Positions 34,505 through 43,430 are shown, counted from the first letter of the stretch. The stretch: 64,000 nucleotides of DNA from Pseudomonas lundensis (GCF_002269125.1 NZ_NQKI01000027.1:1-64000), one strand, 5' to 3'. Program-made: numbers and translations. Notes: a model not told the origin generated them from the letters alone.

Positions 34505-35716
34505 TTAACGCTTGATGATGTTGTGTTGCGGGCCATACGGGAAGTGCGTGATGTTTTCGCTGCCGTCAGCGGTGACGATCAGGATGTCGTGCTCGCGATA
34601 ACCTCCGGCACCCGGACGGCCTTGCTCAATCATGATCATCGGCTCGATGGACACCACCATCCCTGGCTCCAGCACGGTGTCGATGTCTTCACGCAACTCC
34701 AACCCGGCTTCTCGTCCGTAATAGTGGCTCAGGGTGCCAAACGAGTGGCCGTAACCAAACGTGCGGTATTGAAGCAAATCGTGTTCCAGAAATATCTCAT
34801 TGAGCTGCTGCGCGATGTCGCAGCAGCGCATGCCCGGTTTGATCAGCTTGAGCCCGGCCTCGTGAACCTTGACGTTAACCTCCCACATGCGCAGGTGCTC
34901 ATCGGAGCAATGGTCGAGAAACAGCGTGCGCTCCAGTGCCGTGTAATACCCGGCAATCATCGGAAAGCAGTTGAGGCTCAAGATGTCCCCCTTGTTCACG
35001 CGGCGTGTGGTGACCGGGTTGTGCGCACCATCGGTGTTGAGGCCTGACTGGAACCAGGTCCAGGTGTCCATCAACTCGGCATCCGGGAACGTGCGGGCGA
35101 TTTCACGCACCATGGCCTGGGTCGCATGCAATGCCACTTCGTACTCCGGCACCTGATCGCGCAACGCCTCAACGACCGCCGCGCCACCGATATCGGCAAT
35201 CCGGGCGCCCTGCCGGATGATCGCGTGTTCTTCGGCCGACTTGATCATGCGCATCCGCATGCAGGGCGCGGCAATGTCCACCAGTTGCGCGTCCGGGTAG
35301 CGGCCCGCCAGTTTGTCGCGGTTGAGCAGATTAAGGTGATCGAACTCGACACCAATGCGCCCCGCGCGCAGCAGTGCCTGCTGGATGGCGACGAAGAAGT
35401 TGTCGCGCTGCCAGTCGGTGTACACGATGTTTTCGGTGCCCACGGTGCGGCGCCAAGGCTGGCCGCCGTCAATGTTGGCGCTGATGGTCACAACCTTGTC
35501 CTGGGTCACCACCAACCCATAATTGCGTCCGAAGGAGCAATACAGAAAGTCGCTGTAATAATTGATGTTGTGGTACGAGGTAAACACCGCCGCGTCGATG
35601 TCGTGCTTGGCCATGTAGGCCCGCAGCTTGGCCTGACGGTTTGCATACTCATGAGCCGAGAAAGTCGGGGTCACTTTTTCGCCGTTTTTGATCTGAAGGG
35701 TTTTGGGCATGTGCAT
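34505..35716 (-). CDS. creA: Creatinase (creatine amidinohydrolase)
   Basis: A 403-residue cytoplasmic enzyme that hydrolyses creatine to sarcosine and urea, of the pita-bread (M24 peptidase-like) fold but metal-free. Length and sequence agree with Pseudomonas putida creatinase throughout: FTSYHNINYYSDFLYCSFGR near 45 and WTWFQSGLNTDGAHNPVTTR near 219. The catalytic His232 and the substrate-binding Glu262 and Glu358 are all present at those positions. ATG 35716 has AGGT eight bases upstream. With the transporter and the GlxA-type regulator it makes a creatine-as-nitrogen-source module. Confidence 0.95.
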   Translation of the reverse strand: MHMPKTLQIKNGEKVTPTFSAHEYANRQAKLRAYMAKHDIDAAVFTSYHNINYYSDFLYCSFGRNYGLVVTQDKVVTISANIDGGQPWRRTVGTENIVYTDWQRDNFFVAIQQALLRAGRIGVEFDHLNLLNRDKLAGRYPDAQLVDIAAPCMRMRMIKSAEEHAIIRQGARIADIGGAAVVEALRDQVPEYEVALHATQAMVREIARTFPDAELMDTWTWFQSGLNTDGAHNPVTTRRVNKGDILSLNCFPMIAGYYTALERTLFLDHCSDEHLRMWEVNVKVHEAGLKLIKPGMRCCDIAQQLNEIFLEHDLLQYRTFGYGHSFGTLSHYYGREAGLELREDIDTVLEPGMVVSIEPMIMIEQGRPGAGGYREHDILIVTADGSENITHFPYGPQHNIIKR

Positions 35717-36048
35717 GGCATTTACCTGTGTCTGCGTCGAGGATCAAAAGCCGCCAGCGGGCGGGTCGTTGAGGGTCATTCGAACAGAAGCCAACGCGCT
35801 TTTTTTGCGCGAATCCGACCTGTAATTGGTCAGATCCGCTCTCATCCGTTGTCGCGGCGAAACCGGTTGAAACCGACCGCCATTGCACAGCCTGGGCAAG
35901 GCATTGGGTGCAGTGCGATTAATTGCCCCCGGCCTGACCGGGATCACGGGCGTCTTCACGCATCCCGCTATACTCCGGGCGGCCTGAATCCCCAAGGAAG
36001 GACGGATTTGAGCCTTGACCCTAACGCTTTGATGATTGGAGGAAACCC
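35717..36048. other. Divergent intergenic region, creA and flavocytochrome gene
   Basis: It must contain promoters for both genes. No certain -35/-10 or operator was identified. GGAGGA at 36038-36043 is the ribosome-binding site of the plus-strand gene. Confidence 0.45.
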
Positions 36049-37302
36049 GTGAAGAACTGGCACTGCCTCGTCGGTATCTTGCTGATCACCGCACTGACAC
36101 TGTTGCTGGAGATACCTGCCGACACCTGGCTGACCTCGGCCACGCTGAGCTTGATCCTCGGCACCACGGCCCTCGCGTACATGGCCGTTTCCTGCCTGTT
36201 GGCCAGCCGATGGCGAGGGGTAGAAAATCTGTTTGGCGGCTTGGACCGCGTCTATGACACCCACAAATGGTTGGGGATCTGGGCGCTGGTGTTCGCGTCC
36301 TATCACTTCGTATTCAAAGCCAATCTGGACGTGTGGAACAGCGTGCCCATTCTGGAAATGTCCAAATACTGGACGCGCATGGTGCGCCAACTGAGTTACG
36401 TGGCGCTGGGCATGATCGTGCTGCTCGCCCTGAACCGCAATATCCCCTACAGCGTATGGCGTTGGTGGCACAAACTGTCCGGGCCACTGTTTCTGATCGT
36501 CATCCTGCACTGGCTCAGCTTCAAGTCCCCCATCACCCTGTTCAGCCCTGTCGGCATCTGGCTAAGCGTGCTCTGCGGCCTAGGCGTGGCGGCGGCGCTT
36601 TACAAGCTCCTGCTCTACCCGTTTGTGGCCCGTGCCGGGGAATACAAAGTGATCAACGTGCGCAACGATAAAGGCGCGCTGCACCTGACCTTCGCCCCAA
36701 TCGGCAAGGGCTTTGCCTTCAAGGCCGGGCAGTTTGCGTTCCTGTCCTTTAAAGAAAAGGGCCTGCGCGAACCTCACCCTTTCACCATCGCCTGCGCCCA
36801 CCGCGAAAACGGCCAGCTGGACTTTGTCATCCGGGCCTTGGGCGACTACACCAAAGCCCTGCATGATCAGGTGAAGATCGGCATGGTGGCCGACATCTAT
36901 GCGCCCTACGGCCGCTTCAAACGCCCGGTACGGGCAGCAAAAGAAATCTGGATTGGCGCCGGTGTCGGTATCTCGCCCTTTATCGCCTGGCTGCAAGACA
37001 CCCACGGCGAGCACTTTGACAAAGCAACCCTGATTTACTGCTTCAACCCTGCTCGCGCCTTCCCGCCTGCCGAAGAGTTACAGAGCGTTGCCCAGCAACG
37101 TGGCGTGCACTTTTTGGCCAACAGCGGCGGCACAGAACAACTGGCCGATCACCTGCGCCAGTGCTTGAAGGGCGCCGCGCCCGAGACCGTGCATATCAGC
37201 TTCTGCGGACCAAAAGGGCTGCTGCAGCGGGTGCGCGAATTGATGCGTGATTGCGGCGTGCCGGAGCAGAATTTGCACGTGGAGTTGTTTGAGTTCCGCT
37301 GA
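36049..37302 (+). CDS. Ferric-reductase-like membrane flavocytochrome
   Basis: A 417-residue protein of the ferric reductase/NADPH oxidase superfamily. Six helices (about 1-210) carry haem-ligand candidates in DTHKWLG, SYHFVF, WWHKLSG and ILHWLSF; the cytoplasmic part has an FAD-binding barrel (FKAGQFAFLSF, then EPHPFTIA for the flavin) and a nucleotide domain (IGAGVGISPFIAWL, then FCGPKGLL). It would move electrons from NAD(P)H across the membrane to haem and an external acceptor such as Fe(III). GTG 36049 follows GGAGGA by six bases. Single gene, ended by a strong terminator. Confidence 0.88.
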   Translation: MKNWHCLVGILLITALTLLLEIPADTWLTSATLSLILGTTALAYMAVSCLLASRWRGVENLFGGLDRVYDTHKWLGIWALVFASYHFVFKANLDVWNSVPILEMSKYWTRMVRQLSYVALGMIVLLALNRNIPYSVWRWWHKLSGPLFLIVILHWLSFKSPITLFSPVGIWLSVLCGLGVAAALYKLLLYPFVARAGEYKVINVRNDKGALHLTFAPIGKGFAFKAGQFAFLSFKEKGLREPHPFTIACAHRENGQLDFVIRALGDYTKALHDQVKIGMVADIYAPYGRFKRPVRAAKEIWIGAGVGISPFIAWLQDTHGEHFDKATLIYCFNPARAFPPAEELQSVAQQRGVHFLANSGGTEQLADHLRQCLKGAAPETVHISFCGPKGLLQRVRELMRDCGVPEQNLHVELFEFR

Positions 37303-37318
37303 TCTGGCCTAGACAGGA

Positions 37319-37344
37319 GGCGCTGCCCTGGCAGCGCCTTTTTT
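37319..37344 (+). terminator. Rho-independent terminator
   Basis: GGCGCTGCC-CT-GGCAGCGCC, a perfect 9-bp stem, is followed by six T, 16 bases after the flavocytochrome stop. Confidence 0.93.
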
Positions 37345-37392
37345 ATGGGCAGGCCAGGCGATTGATGTTAAAAAGCCGCCCACTGCTATCCC

Positions 37393-37866
37393 GTGCATAG
37401 CTTTCAGAGCCACACTCACGTGTTCGAATTAACCAGTTACATCGGACTGTTCATTGCCGCCTTTGGTGCAGCGTCATTGTTGCCGATGCAATCTGAAGCG
37501 GTGCTGGTGAGCATGTTGTGGTCAGGGCAGTACAGTGTGGCGCTGCTGTTGCTGGTGGCCACGGCTGGCAATGTGCTGGGGTCGGTGCTCAATTGGCTGC
37601 TGGGGCGTTCGGTCGAGCGGTTTCGTCACAAACGCTGGTTTCCTGTAACCGCGGCCAAGCTGGAGAAAGCACAGCGTTTTTACCGGCGTTATGGGCGCTG
37701 GTCGTTGCTGTTGAGCTGGGTACCGGTCATTGGCGATCCTTTGACGTTGATCGCCGGGGTGATGCGCGAACCGTTTTGGCGCTTTTTGCTGATTGTAACG
37801 CTGGCCAAAGGGGTTCGCTATGCGCTGTTAAGCGCCCTGACGCTGGGGTGGATCAATGCTGGATAG
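37393..37866 (+). CDS. YqaA-type DedA-related membrane protein
   Basis: A small inner-membrane protein (157 residues from GTG 37393, 148 from GTG 37420; neither has a good ribosome-binding site, and the shorter form starting before FELTSYIGLF fits Escherichia coli YqaA better). Conserved parts are LLPMQSEAVLVSML near 30, GNVLGSVLNWLLGR near 60 and RRYGRWSLLLSWVPVIGDPLTLIAGVMR near 98. Its role is unknown; DedA relatives affect lipid carrier recycling and membrane homeostasis. Its last 14 bases overlap the end of the convergent metallophosphoesterase gene. Confidence 0.8.
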   Translation: MHSFQSHTHVFELTSYIGLFIAAFGAASLLPMQSEAVLVSMLWSGQYSVALLLLVATAGNVLGSVLNWLLGRSVERFRHKRWFPVTAAKLEKAQRFYRRYGRWSLLLSWVPVIGDPLTLIAGVMREPFWRFLLIVTLAKGVRYALLSALTLGWINAG

Positions 37867-38989
37867 CGGGCGCGCGCAAGGTGATCTGCGTGATTTCTGC
37901 CGGGCGCCCCAACCGGATCGGAAAGCCGTTCCACAACCCGGTGCCGTTGCTGACATAAAGTTGCATGCCTTCCACGTCATAAAGGCCTGACACAAACCCC
38001 TGATTGGCCCATTGCGCCAACAGGTGCGCGCCAAGGATCTGGCCGCCATGGGTGTGCCCCGACAGTTGCAGGTCAACACCCTGCCTGGCATTGGCCACGG
38101 CACCAATTGGCCGATGGCTAAGCAGAATCACCGGCGCGTGCTCGGGGGCATCGCGCAAGGCCGTGGCTACGTCGGGCAGTGGCAGCCTGAGCGGTGCAGC
38201 CGCCTTATCGGTGATGCCGGCCACCACCAGTTGACCGCCGTTATGGGTTACCAGCACGTGACGGTTGAGCAGCATCTGCAATCCCAACTGCTCAAACACC
38301 GGCAACCAGCGCACGTAATCGACGTAGTACTCATGGTTACCCGCGATGGCGAACACCCCATAGCGGGCGCGCAATTGTTGCAGCGGTTGCACATCGTTGG
38401 CGCGCGCTTGCGGGGAGCCGTCCACCAGATCGCCGGTGATCAGAATGAGGTCAGGTTGCAGAGCGTTAGTCTTATCCACCACCGCCTGCATCCACGGTGC
38501 TTGCAGCAATCGGCTGGCGTGCAAGTCCGTCAATTGCACAATGCGCAACCCGTCCATTTCCTGCGGCAAATGCGCCAAGGTGATTTCGATGCTTTTGATG
38601 TCCGGGACACGAATCGACTGCCACACACCCAGTAACGCCAAGCCGACACTGAGGATGCCCAACGCCGCATTAAGGCGCCGATTGCGCAGCAGTTCACGGC
38701 CACGTTGACGAGAGACCAGCCACGTCAACAGGCCCAGCACATCGCGCGCCAACAGCAGCAGCGCCAGTACGATAAGGCTGCCAAACGCCCAACCCAATGC
38801 CATCAGTACCTCGCCGGGTATTTCGGGCGAAGCCATGCTGCCAAACATATTTCGGGTAATCAGATGATGCTCGGCCACCAGCAACAGCAACACGCCCAGC
38901 ACGCATTTGCTGAGGGTACTGACCCGTAGCGGCCAAATGAAACGCCCGATGACGTACAACGCGATAAATGCAGTGACCCCATGAAACAT
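37853..38989 (-). CDS. Membrane-anchored metallophosphoesterase
   Basis: A 378-residue protein with four N-terminal hydrophobic segments (about 1-125) and a calcineurin-like phosphoesterase domain (about 145-375). The metal-binding motifs are LTDLHASR, ITGDLVDG, AGNHEYYVD, LSHRP and LSGHTHGGQ. YaeI/YkuE relatives act on lipid or envelope phosphate esters; the substrate here is unknown. AGGGA seven bases before ATG 38989 supports the start. Confidence 0.9.
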   Translation of the reverse strand: MFHGVTAFIALYVIGRFIWPLRVSTLSKCVLGVLLLLVAEHHLITRNMFGSMASPEIPGEVLMALGWAFGSLIVLALLLLARDVLGLLTWLVSRQRGRELLRNRRLNAALGILSVGLALLGVWQSIRVPDIKSIEITLAHLPQEMDGLRIVQLTDLHASRLLQAPWMQAVVDKTNALQPDLILITGDLVDGSPQARANDVQPLQQLRARYGVFAIAGNHEYYVDYVRWLPVFEQLGLQMLLNRHVLVTHNGGQLVVAGITDKAAAPLRLPLPDVATALRDAPEHAPVILLSHRPIGAVANARQGVDLQLSGHTHGGQILGAHLLAQWANQGFVSGLYDVEGMQLYVSNGTGLWNGFPIRLGRPAEITQITLRAPAIQH

Positions 38990-39746
38990 GCTTTATTCCC
39001 TGTCAAAACGTGATGGACAACTTCAGACGTGTCGACCCTGCCCATTGGGCCATGACTCCCTTTGCCTAGGCGCCATCCGTAACGGCCTGGCGAGGCGTTC
39101 CACCGCGTCAAACTGCGACCCTCTCGCAAAAAACTTAGACGGTGTTGCTCACCCATGGACATGGGGACGCAATGCCCGGAACGCCCTCATCAGGAGGCCC
39201 GACGCAACAGGCGTTACGGCCCGCCACCATCGGGCAGATCGGAGGAAAGCCGCTCAATCTCGACTTTTCCATAATTGATCTCCAGAAACGTCCTACAGTC
39301 TGCCTGAAACTTCTTGTCATAGGGTATTCGTGCAGCTGACAACCCTGGCAGATAAGAATCGTCAGCCCCCTATAACCACTGAGTAATTCTGTTCACGTTT
39401 TTTTATGCAAGACCGCTCGCTACCTTGTTTGGAGCTTGCAGAAGACACCCTGGCCTCAAAACCCTGTTATTTCGTTAAGGTTCTACTCAATAAATAAGCA
39501 CCCAACATTTTACTCCTTAAGCCAAGAACCGATAGTTGAGGTGATTTTCACGCGGCTTCGTCAGCCCTTGTCATCACCTCACTTAATTTATAACTCCCTA
39601 GTACGTAGGAAGTGTCATGTCCAGGCGTAGCCACTTCAGAAAAACAACGTTATCAACTAATTTTGCAGCGTGAGATTTACAGCACTGCAAAAATATTACC
39701 TTCTCATTCAATGATTTGACACAACTAAGCGGCAACGCTCCATGCT
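38990..39746. other. Non-coding region left of the xax locus
   Basis: About 750 bases without a supportable gene. Short open frames near 38860-39340 exist on both strands but have no ribosome-binding site or recognisable content. From about 39300 the sequence becomes visibly AT-richer and stays so to about 43230, marking the left edge of the accessory block. No repeat, integrase or tRNA end was seen at this border. Confidence 0.5.
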
Positions 39747-39806
39747 GTCTATACATCCAAGGCATCTACCACCGCGCAACGGTGACGCGGTGGCATTTAT
39801 ATAGAC
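39747..39806. repeat. Nested inverted repeats in the xaxA leader
   Basis: The inner pair CCACCGCG/CGCGGTGG (39769-39776 and 39786-39793) forms an 8-bp GC-rich stem, and the outer pair GTCTATA/TATAGAC (39747-39753 and 39800-39806) encloses it. In otherwise AT-rich DNA 96 bases before the xaxA start, this could be a leader hairpin, attenuator or operator. Confidence 0.5.
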
Positions 39807-39901
39807 GTGATCTAGAGTTCAATTAACACATTAAAACAACTGCAACCCAAACCTTATTTATACCTCCATCACCCGCCTGTCAGAATACGCTAAGGCTAAC
39901 T

Positions 39902-41170
39902 ATGAACCCCAATACAGCAACAGAAAATACGGTTAAAAACCTCTCTTATGAAGAGATTATTTATCAAGCACAAAACGCACCTAAAGTACTAACCAGCGTT
40001 TCCGCAGCCGATCAGGATGACGTCAGTCGAGCGCCTGGACTTTTACTCACAAAAGAGGAAATCATCAGCATCAAACGGTATGAAGCGGCCGCCTTGGAAT
40101 TACCGAGCACGCTTGAAGATGTACAGAACTATCTAAACTACGGTGACGTGAATGACGTTGGCCCTGGCCTTGAATACAAAAACTTCCTGGACCTGTTCAC
40201 CCTTACACGTAACCATGCCTTGCAGTGGTCTCCGCTGTATGACGAGATGAAGCTCACTGGCACCAAGCTCAGGATCTTTGCTCATAGCATGAGTGTCTAT
40301 GGCGATTCTATAACTCAGCTCTATGACGGCATTCTCTCTGTCAAAAAACTTGAAAAACTCCTTGAAGTCAATCAGGTCGAAACGCTCGCCCAGTTAAAAG
40401 AAATCGAGGTTAATTCAGGTGAGAAATTTCCCGATATAGAACTTGAAAAAGACACCAAAAAAAATCTGGGCAGCTATTTGTCCACGATATTCGACAAAGT
40501 CAAGAACAACCTGGAAGACACCCAGAACGTCCACAAAGAACTCACCGATTTCAGCGACACCTTACACAATCGCGTAGTACCCAAAATAAAAACGCAATTA
40601 CAACTGGTCAGCAACAATTCGGTCCAGGCCGACATTGAAGTCCTTAAAAGCGCAATTGACGCACGCTCTTTGCTCATTGATGAAAAAAGCAAAGAGTACA
40701 AAGCACTGGTAGAAAAATCGATCAGCAATGCGCTGTCTTTTAACTTGCCAGGCCTTGTAATGGGCATCTATGTAGGCGTCGAGGCGGACGGGGTCAGGGT
40801 CGAACGCAACCGATTATCTGAAGCACAAAAACTCGACATTGAAAAACTGAGCAAAAAAGACAAAACCCTTGCCTCCCTCCATCATATGAAACGGTATTTG
40901 CAAAACCTTCAACTTGTTACCTTTGACGCCGATGTGGCAACACAAAACTTAAGGCATGTCTGGAATGTCATATACCAATATGTAAAGCAATCGCAAAGTT
41001 CAATAGACACCATTAACGACGCCTTAAGCCTGGGGCTGTTTATGGCCGAATTCAAACTCGTCATTGACCCATGGAGGCACATTGAAAAAACAGCTGACAT
41101 CTTCATTACTGTTTTTAAAGAGGCGGAAGAGGAATACAAAAAAAACTATATTAACGACAACCAACACTAA
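39902..41170 (+). CDS. xaxA: Alpha-xenorhabdolysin-type toxin subunit A
   Basis: A 422-residue, almost wholly helical protein of the XaxA/YaxA family, one half of a binary alpha-pore-forming toxin of the ClyA superfamily that lyses insect and mammalian cells. Long coiled-coil segments lie at about 60-260 and 300-410, separated by the moderately hydrophobic hairpin LSFNLPGLVMGIYVGVEA (about 280-297) followed by VERNRLSEAQKLDIEKL, the segment that rearranges on membrane entry. No signal peptide is present, as in XaxA. AAGG six bases before ATG 39902. xaxB follows after 18 bases. The block is AT-richer than its surroundings, suggesting horizontal transfer. Confidence 0.85.
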   Translation: MNPNTATENTVKNLSYEEIIYQAQNAPKVLTSVSAADQDDVSRAPGLLLTKEEIISIKRYEAAALELPSTLEDVQNYLNYGDVNDVGPGLEYKNFLDLFTLTRNHALQWSPLYDEMKLTGTKLRIFAHSMSVYGDSITQLYDGILSVKKLEKLLEVNQVETLAQLKEIEVNSGEKFPDIELEKDTKKNLGSYLSTIFDKVKNNLEDTQNVHKELTDFSDTLHNRVVPKIKTQLQLVSNNSVQADIEVLKSAIDARSLLIDEKSKEYKALVEKSISNALSFNLPGLVMGIYVGVEADGVRVERNRLSEAQKLDIEKLSKKDKTLASLHHMKRYLQNLQLVTFDADVATQNLRHVWNVIYQYVKQSQSSIDTINDALSLGLFMAEFKLVIDPWRHIEKTADIFITVFKEAEEEYKKNYINDNQH

Positions 41171-41188
41171 CCCCCAAGGAAATGTAAC

Positions 41189-42148
41189 ATGACCACGACT
41201 ACTTACCCTTCCGTTGACCTCACACTCATGGCGCAGAGCATCAGGTTGATGAGCGACCACGCCAGCAGTGCCGACGCCCTCTTTACAACACTTAATTACC
41301 TGCCAGCACTGCATGATCAATTTCAGACGTTAACGCTCAATATGAACAAGAGCGGCCAGGCGCTGCGTGACACCGCCCTCTCGGCAAAGATGGGCCTCGA
41401 AAAAAACATTAAAGAATTGAGCTATTTCGAGGCATTGTTAACCGGTGCGCGCACTGCGCAGGAAACAGCCGATACAAACACTGCACTGGCTAATCTACCG
41501 GCCAGAGTAAAATCCACTCTGTACGCGTCGACAGACGTACTGTCCCGTCAACTATCAAGCCTGAAAACGCCTTCAGTGCTGAATATGACGCAGGGCTACC
41601 TCGAAGAGTCTGAAAAGGATCTCGCTGACGCTAAAGCTGCCCTGGGTCTATTGAGTGAGCAAGAAGTAAAACTTCAAGAGCAGCGACAAACCCTTACCGC
41701 TGCCATTGATGTGCTCTCCCAGGGCGGCATTGAAAAAATTGGCAAGGACATAACGTTAACGCTGGAGAACATCACGGCGCTAGGACTTTCTCCTACTAAC
41801 ATACAAGCCGTCATGTTCGCGATCGAACAATTGAAAAAAACCATCGAACATATCGGTGAAAGCATTCGGTTTTTAGATTTGCTGCAACAACGAGACAGGC
41901 TGGTCACTAAAATTACAGCTCAACAAAAACTCATCACGCTTAAAAATGAACACGTCGTCTGCTTCAACGGCCAGATAAAATTCATCACCACCATCCATGC
42001 CATGCTCCCGCCATTGCAAGCGTTTGTTGGCGAATACCAGCGCATTATCGAGGCCTTTAAATTATTTACAACGCGCATTGACCTGGACCTTCCCGCAGAA
42101 GCACAACAATTTATTGAGTTTTTAACCCCTCTTTCAAAGCCTTGGTAA
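41189..42148 (+). CDS. xaxB: Alpha-xenorhabdolysin-type toxin subunit B
   Basis: A 319-residue helical protein of the XaxB/YaxB family, the partner that assembles with XaxA into a hetero-oligomeric pore. Coiled coil covers about 120-190 (LEESEKDLADAKAALGLL...); a second helical stretch runs from 210 to 290. It is somewhat shorter than the YaxB I recall (about 340 residues). No signal peptide. AAGGA eight bases upstream of ATG 41189. The family call rests on pairing with xaxA, length and helical layout, since individual residues are poorly conserved. Confidence 0.78.
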   Translation: MTTTTYPSVDLTLMAQSIRLMSDHASSADALFTTLNYLPALHDQFQTLTLNMNKSGQALRDTALSAKMGLEKNIKELSYFEALLTGARTAQETADTNTALANLPARVKSTLYASTDVLSRQLSSLKTPSVLNMTQGYLEESEKDLADAKAALGLLSEQEVKLQEQRQTLTAAIDVLSQGGIEKIGKDITLTLENITALGLSPTNIQAVMFAIEQLKKTIEHIGESIRFLDLLQQRDRLVTKITAQQKLITLKNEHVVCFNGQIKFITTIHAMLPPLQAFVGEYQRIIEAFKLFTTRIDLDLPAEAQQFIEFLTPLSKPW

Positions 42149-42151
42149 GGT

Positions 42152-42176
42152 GCAGCTCATCGAGCTGCTACTTTAT
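42152..42176 (+). terminator. Terminator-like hairpin between xaxB and the third gene
   Basis: GCAGCTC-ATC-GAGCTGC, a perfect 7-bp stem, begins four bases after the xaxB stop and is followed by the T-rich TACTTTATT. It may reduce read-through into the third gene. Confidence 0.5.
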
Positions 42177-42219
42177 TCGCCTTGGCAATAATTTTATTAA
42201 ACGACTGTAGCTTTGCTTT

Positions 42220-43212
42220 GTGCCTGACGCCATAGCGAAGGGCAGTCGTTCTGCTGTTAGTGCCTCCCTAATGAATGACATATTAATCGAGGCGCACACC
42301 TGTGCTGCTTTAAAAGGTTACTTGTATTTTCTGAGCGAGTTCCCCGCTATTTCAGAGAAGATTCAAGCACGCTCAGATGCATACCGAAAAAATGGCCATG
42401 AATTACGTTCTCCTCCTGATATGCCCGTACTGGCACGTACCGCATCGTCGAGTGAAAGTAATTGGCGAGCCATCCTCACATTGTTGCCCGTACTGGGTAA
42501 TATGGGCAGTCGACTATTCCGGCAACTACGGGATTTTGTGCAGACATTCGACCGCGAAGTGCACGCGCTCTCGAGTGCCGCAGAGAGCGCCTTGATCAAA
42601 GATCTTAATGCGCAACACTTCACACCTGTTTTATCAGGCACGCAAGAGCGCCTTGACCATACCGACATTGCGCACCTGCTGAAAAACCTGAGTTCACTGA
42701 TTGAAGAATGTACCTTCACAGGCGTCACACTTGAGCAAATCGTTGAGGAAGACTCAAACCTCACCCACTCTTTTCTTACCCACTTCATTGATGCATTACG
42801 AACCGCTATCTGCGCCTGCCCCCCCTGTGTGTCGAAGTTCGAAATCTACTATTACGACGGCTTGTTCAGCACCGACATGATCGACAATCACCTGGCCCTG
42901 TATTGCCTGCCCGATGTCTGTACCAAACCCCACGACATTTATTTAAAAGCACTGCGCGAATTGCATGTGAACGCTCGCTTGGCAGGAGGCAGCCTGGGGT
43001 TTTTGTGCTCGCGCATGTTACTTTTCCTGAAGGATATTAACGGTGAAATAATATCCCTCCTCCCTGAAACACCTGTGCGACTGGCATGCACCACATTAAA
43101 ACAGATCGATTATTTGCTCACAGATTTGAACAAGGTCAGTGACGCATTAATTTCACTCTCTTCAATATTAAATCCGTCGACGTCCATTACAAGCCCTACC
43201 AAAAAAACATGA
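42220..43212 (+). CDS. Unrecognised third gene of the xax locus, possibly XaxB-related
   Basis: A 330-residue protein with no signal peptide, predicted mostly helical, rich in Leu and Ser. It contains a cysteine cluster (CACPPC near 200, with further Cys toward the C-terminus) unlike XaxA and XaxB. I do not recognise the family. Residues 38-64 (LSEFPAISEKIQ...RKNGHELRS) align without gaps to XaxB 35-61 (LNYLPALHDQFQ...NKSGQALRD) with eight identities, at almost the same distance from the N-terminus, so it may be a diverged XaxB paralogue. A third pore subunit, chaperone or self-protection factor are all possible. Start uncertain: GTG 42220 or ATG 42271, neither with a strong ribosome-binding site. 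Confidence 0.7.
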   Translation: MPDAIAKGSRSAVSASLMNDILIEAHTCAALKGYLYFLSEFPAISEKIQARSDAYRKNGHELRSPPDMPVLARTASSSESNWRAILTLLPVLGNMGSRLFRQLRDFVQTFDREVHALSSAAESALIKDLNAQHFTPVLSGTQERLDHTDIAHLLKNLSSLIEECTFTGVTLEQIVEEDSNLTHSFLTHFIDALRTAICACPPCVSKFEIYYYDGLFSTDMIDNHLALYCLPDVCTKPHDIYLKALRELHVNARLAGGSLGFLCSRMLLFLKDINGEIISLLPETPVRLACTTLKQIDYLLTDLNKVSDALISLSSILNPSTSITSPTKKT

Positions 43213-43241
43213 TCATAAGAAGCGCTCATCACGCATCACCG

Positions 43242-43267
43242 CTCCCCTCTCCCCTCTCCCCTCTCCC
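43242..43267. repeat. Heptanucleotide tandem repeat CTCCCCT
   Basis: Three exact copies and one partial copy of CTCCCCT lie 30 bases past the third xax gene, near the right border of the AT-rich block. It is a simple slippage-prone repeat outside any gene. The rest of 43213-43430 shows no gene. Confidence 0.85.
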
Positions 43268-43430
43268 ACGTATTGATCGTGATGACCAATGCTGCATTGC
43301 AAACCTTTCAATGCGTTTTTAGCGTCTTCGCTGCTGTCCACTCTGGGGTTGGGTAGGCATTTAATGCTGATCGTAATGCCCAAGCCCATTCTTAGCTCCC
43401 ATGCTCACGCCTCCACAGCCAACCTACCGA

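Noticed and set aside
35930..35950. TGACCGGGATCA as an ANR site upstream of creA
   Set aside because: The match to TTGAT-N4-ATCAA is poor at the outer positions, and neither neighbour suggests oxygen control.
38860..39339. Several short frames on both strands between the metallophosphoesterase and xaxA
   Set aside because: No ribosome-binding sites, no recognisable domains, and they overlap one another.
43242..43267. CTCCCCT repeats as a CRISPR-like array
   Set aside because: Contiguous seven-base units without spacers; simple tandem repeat only.
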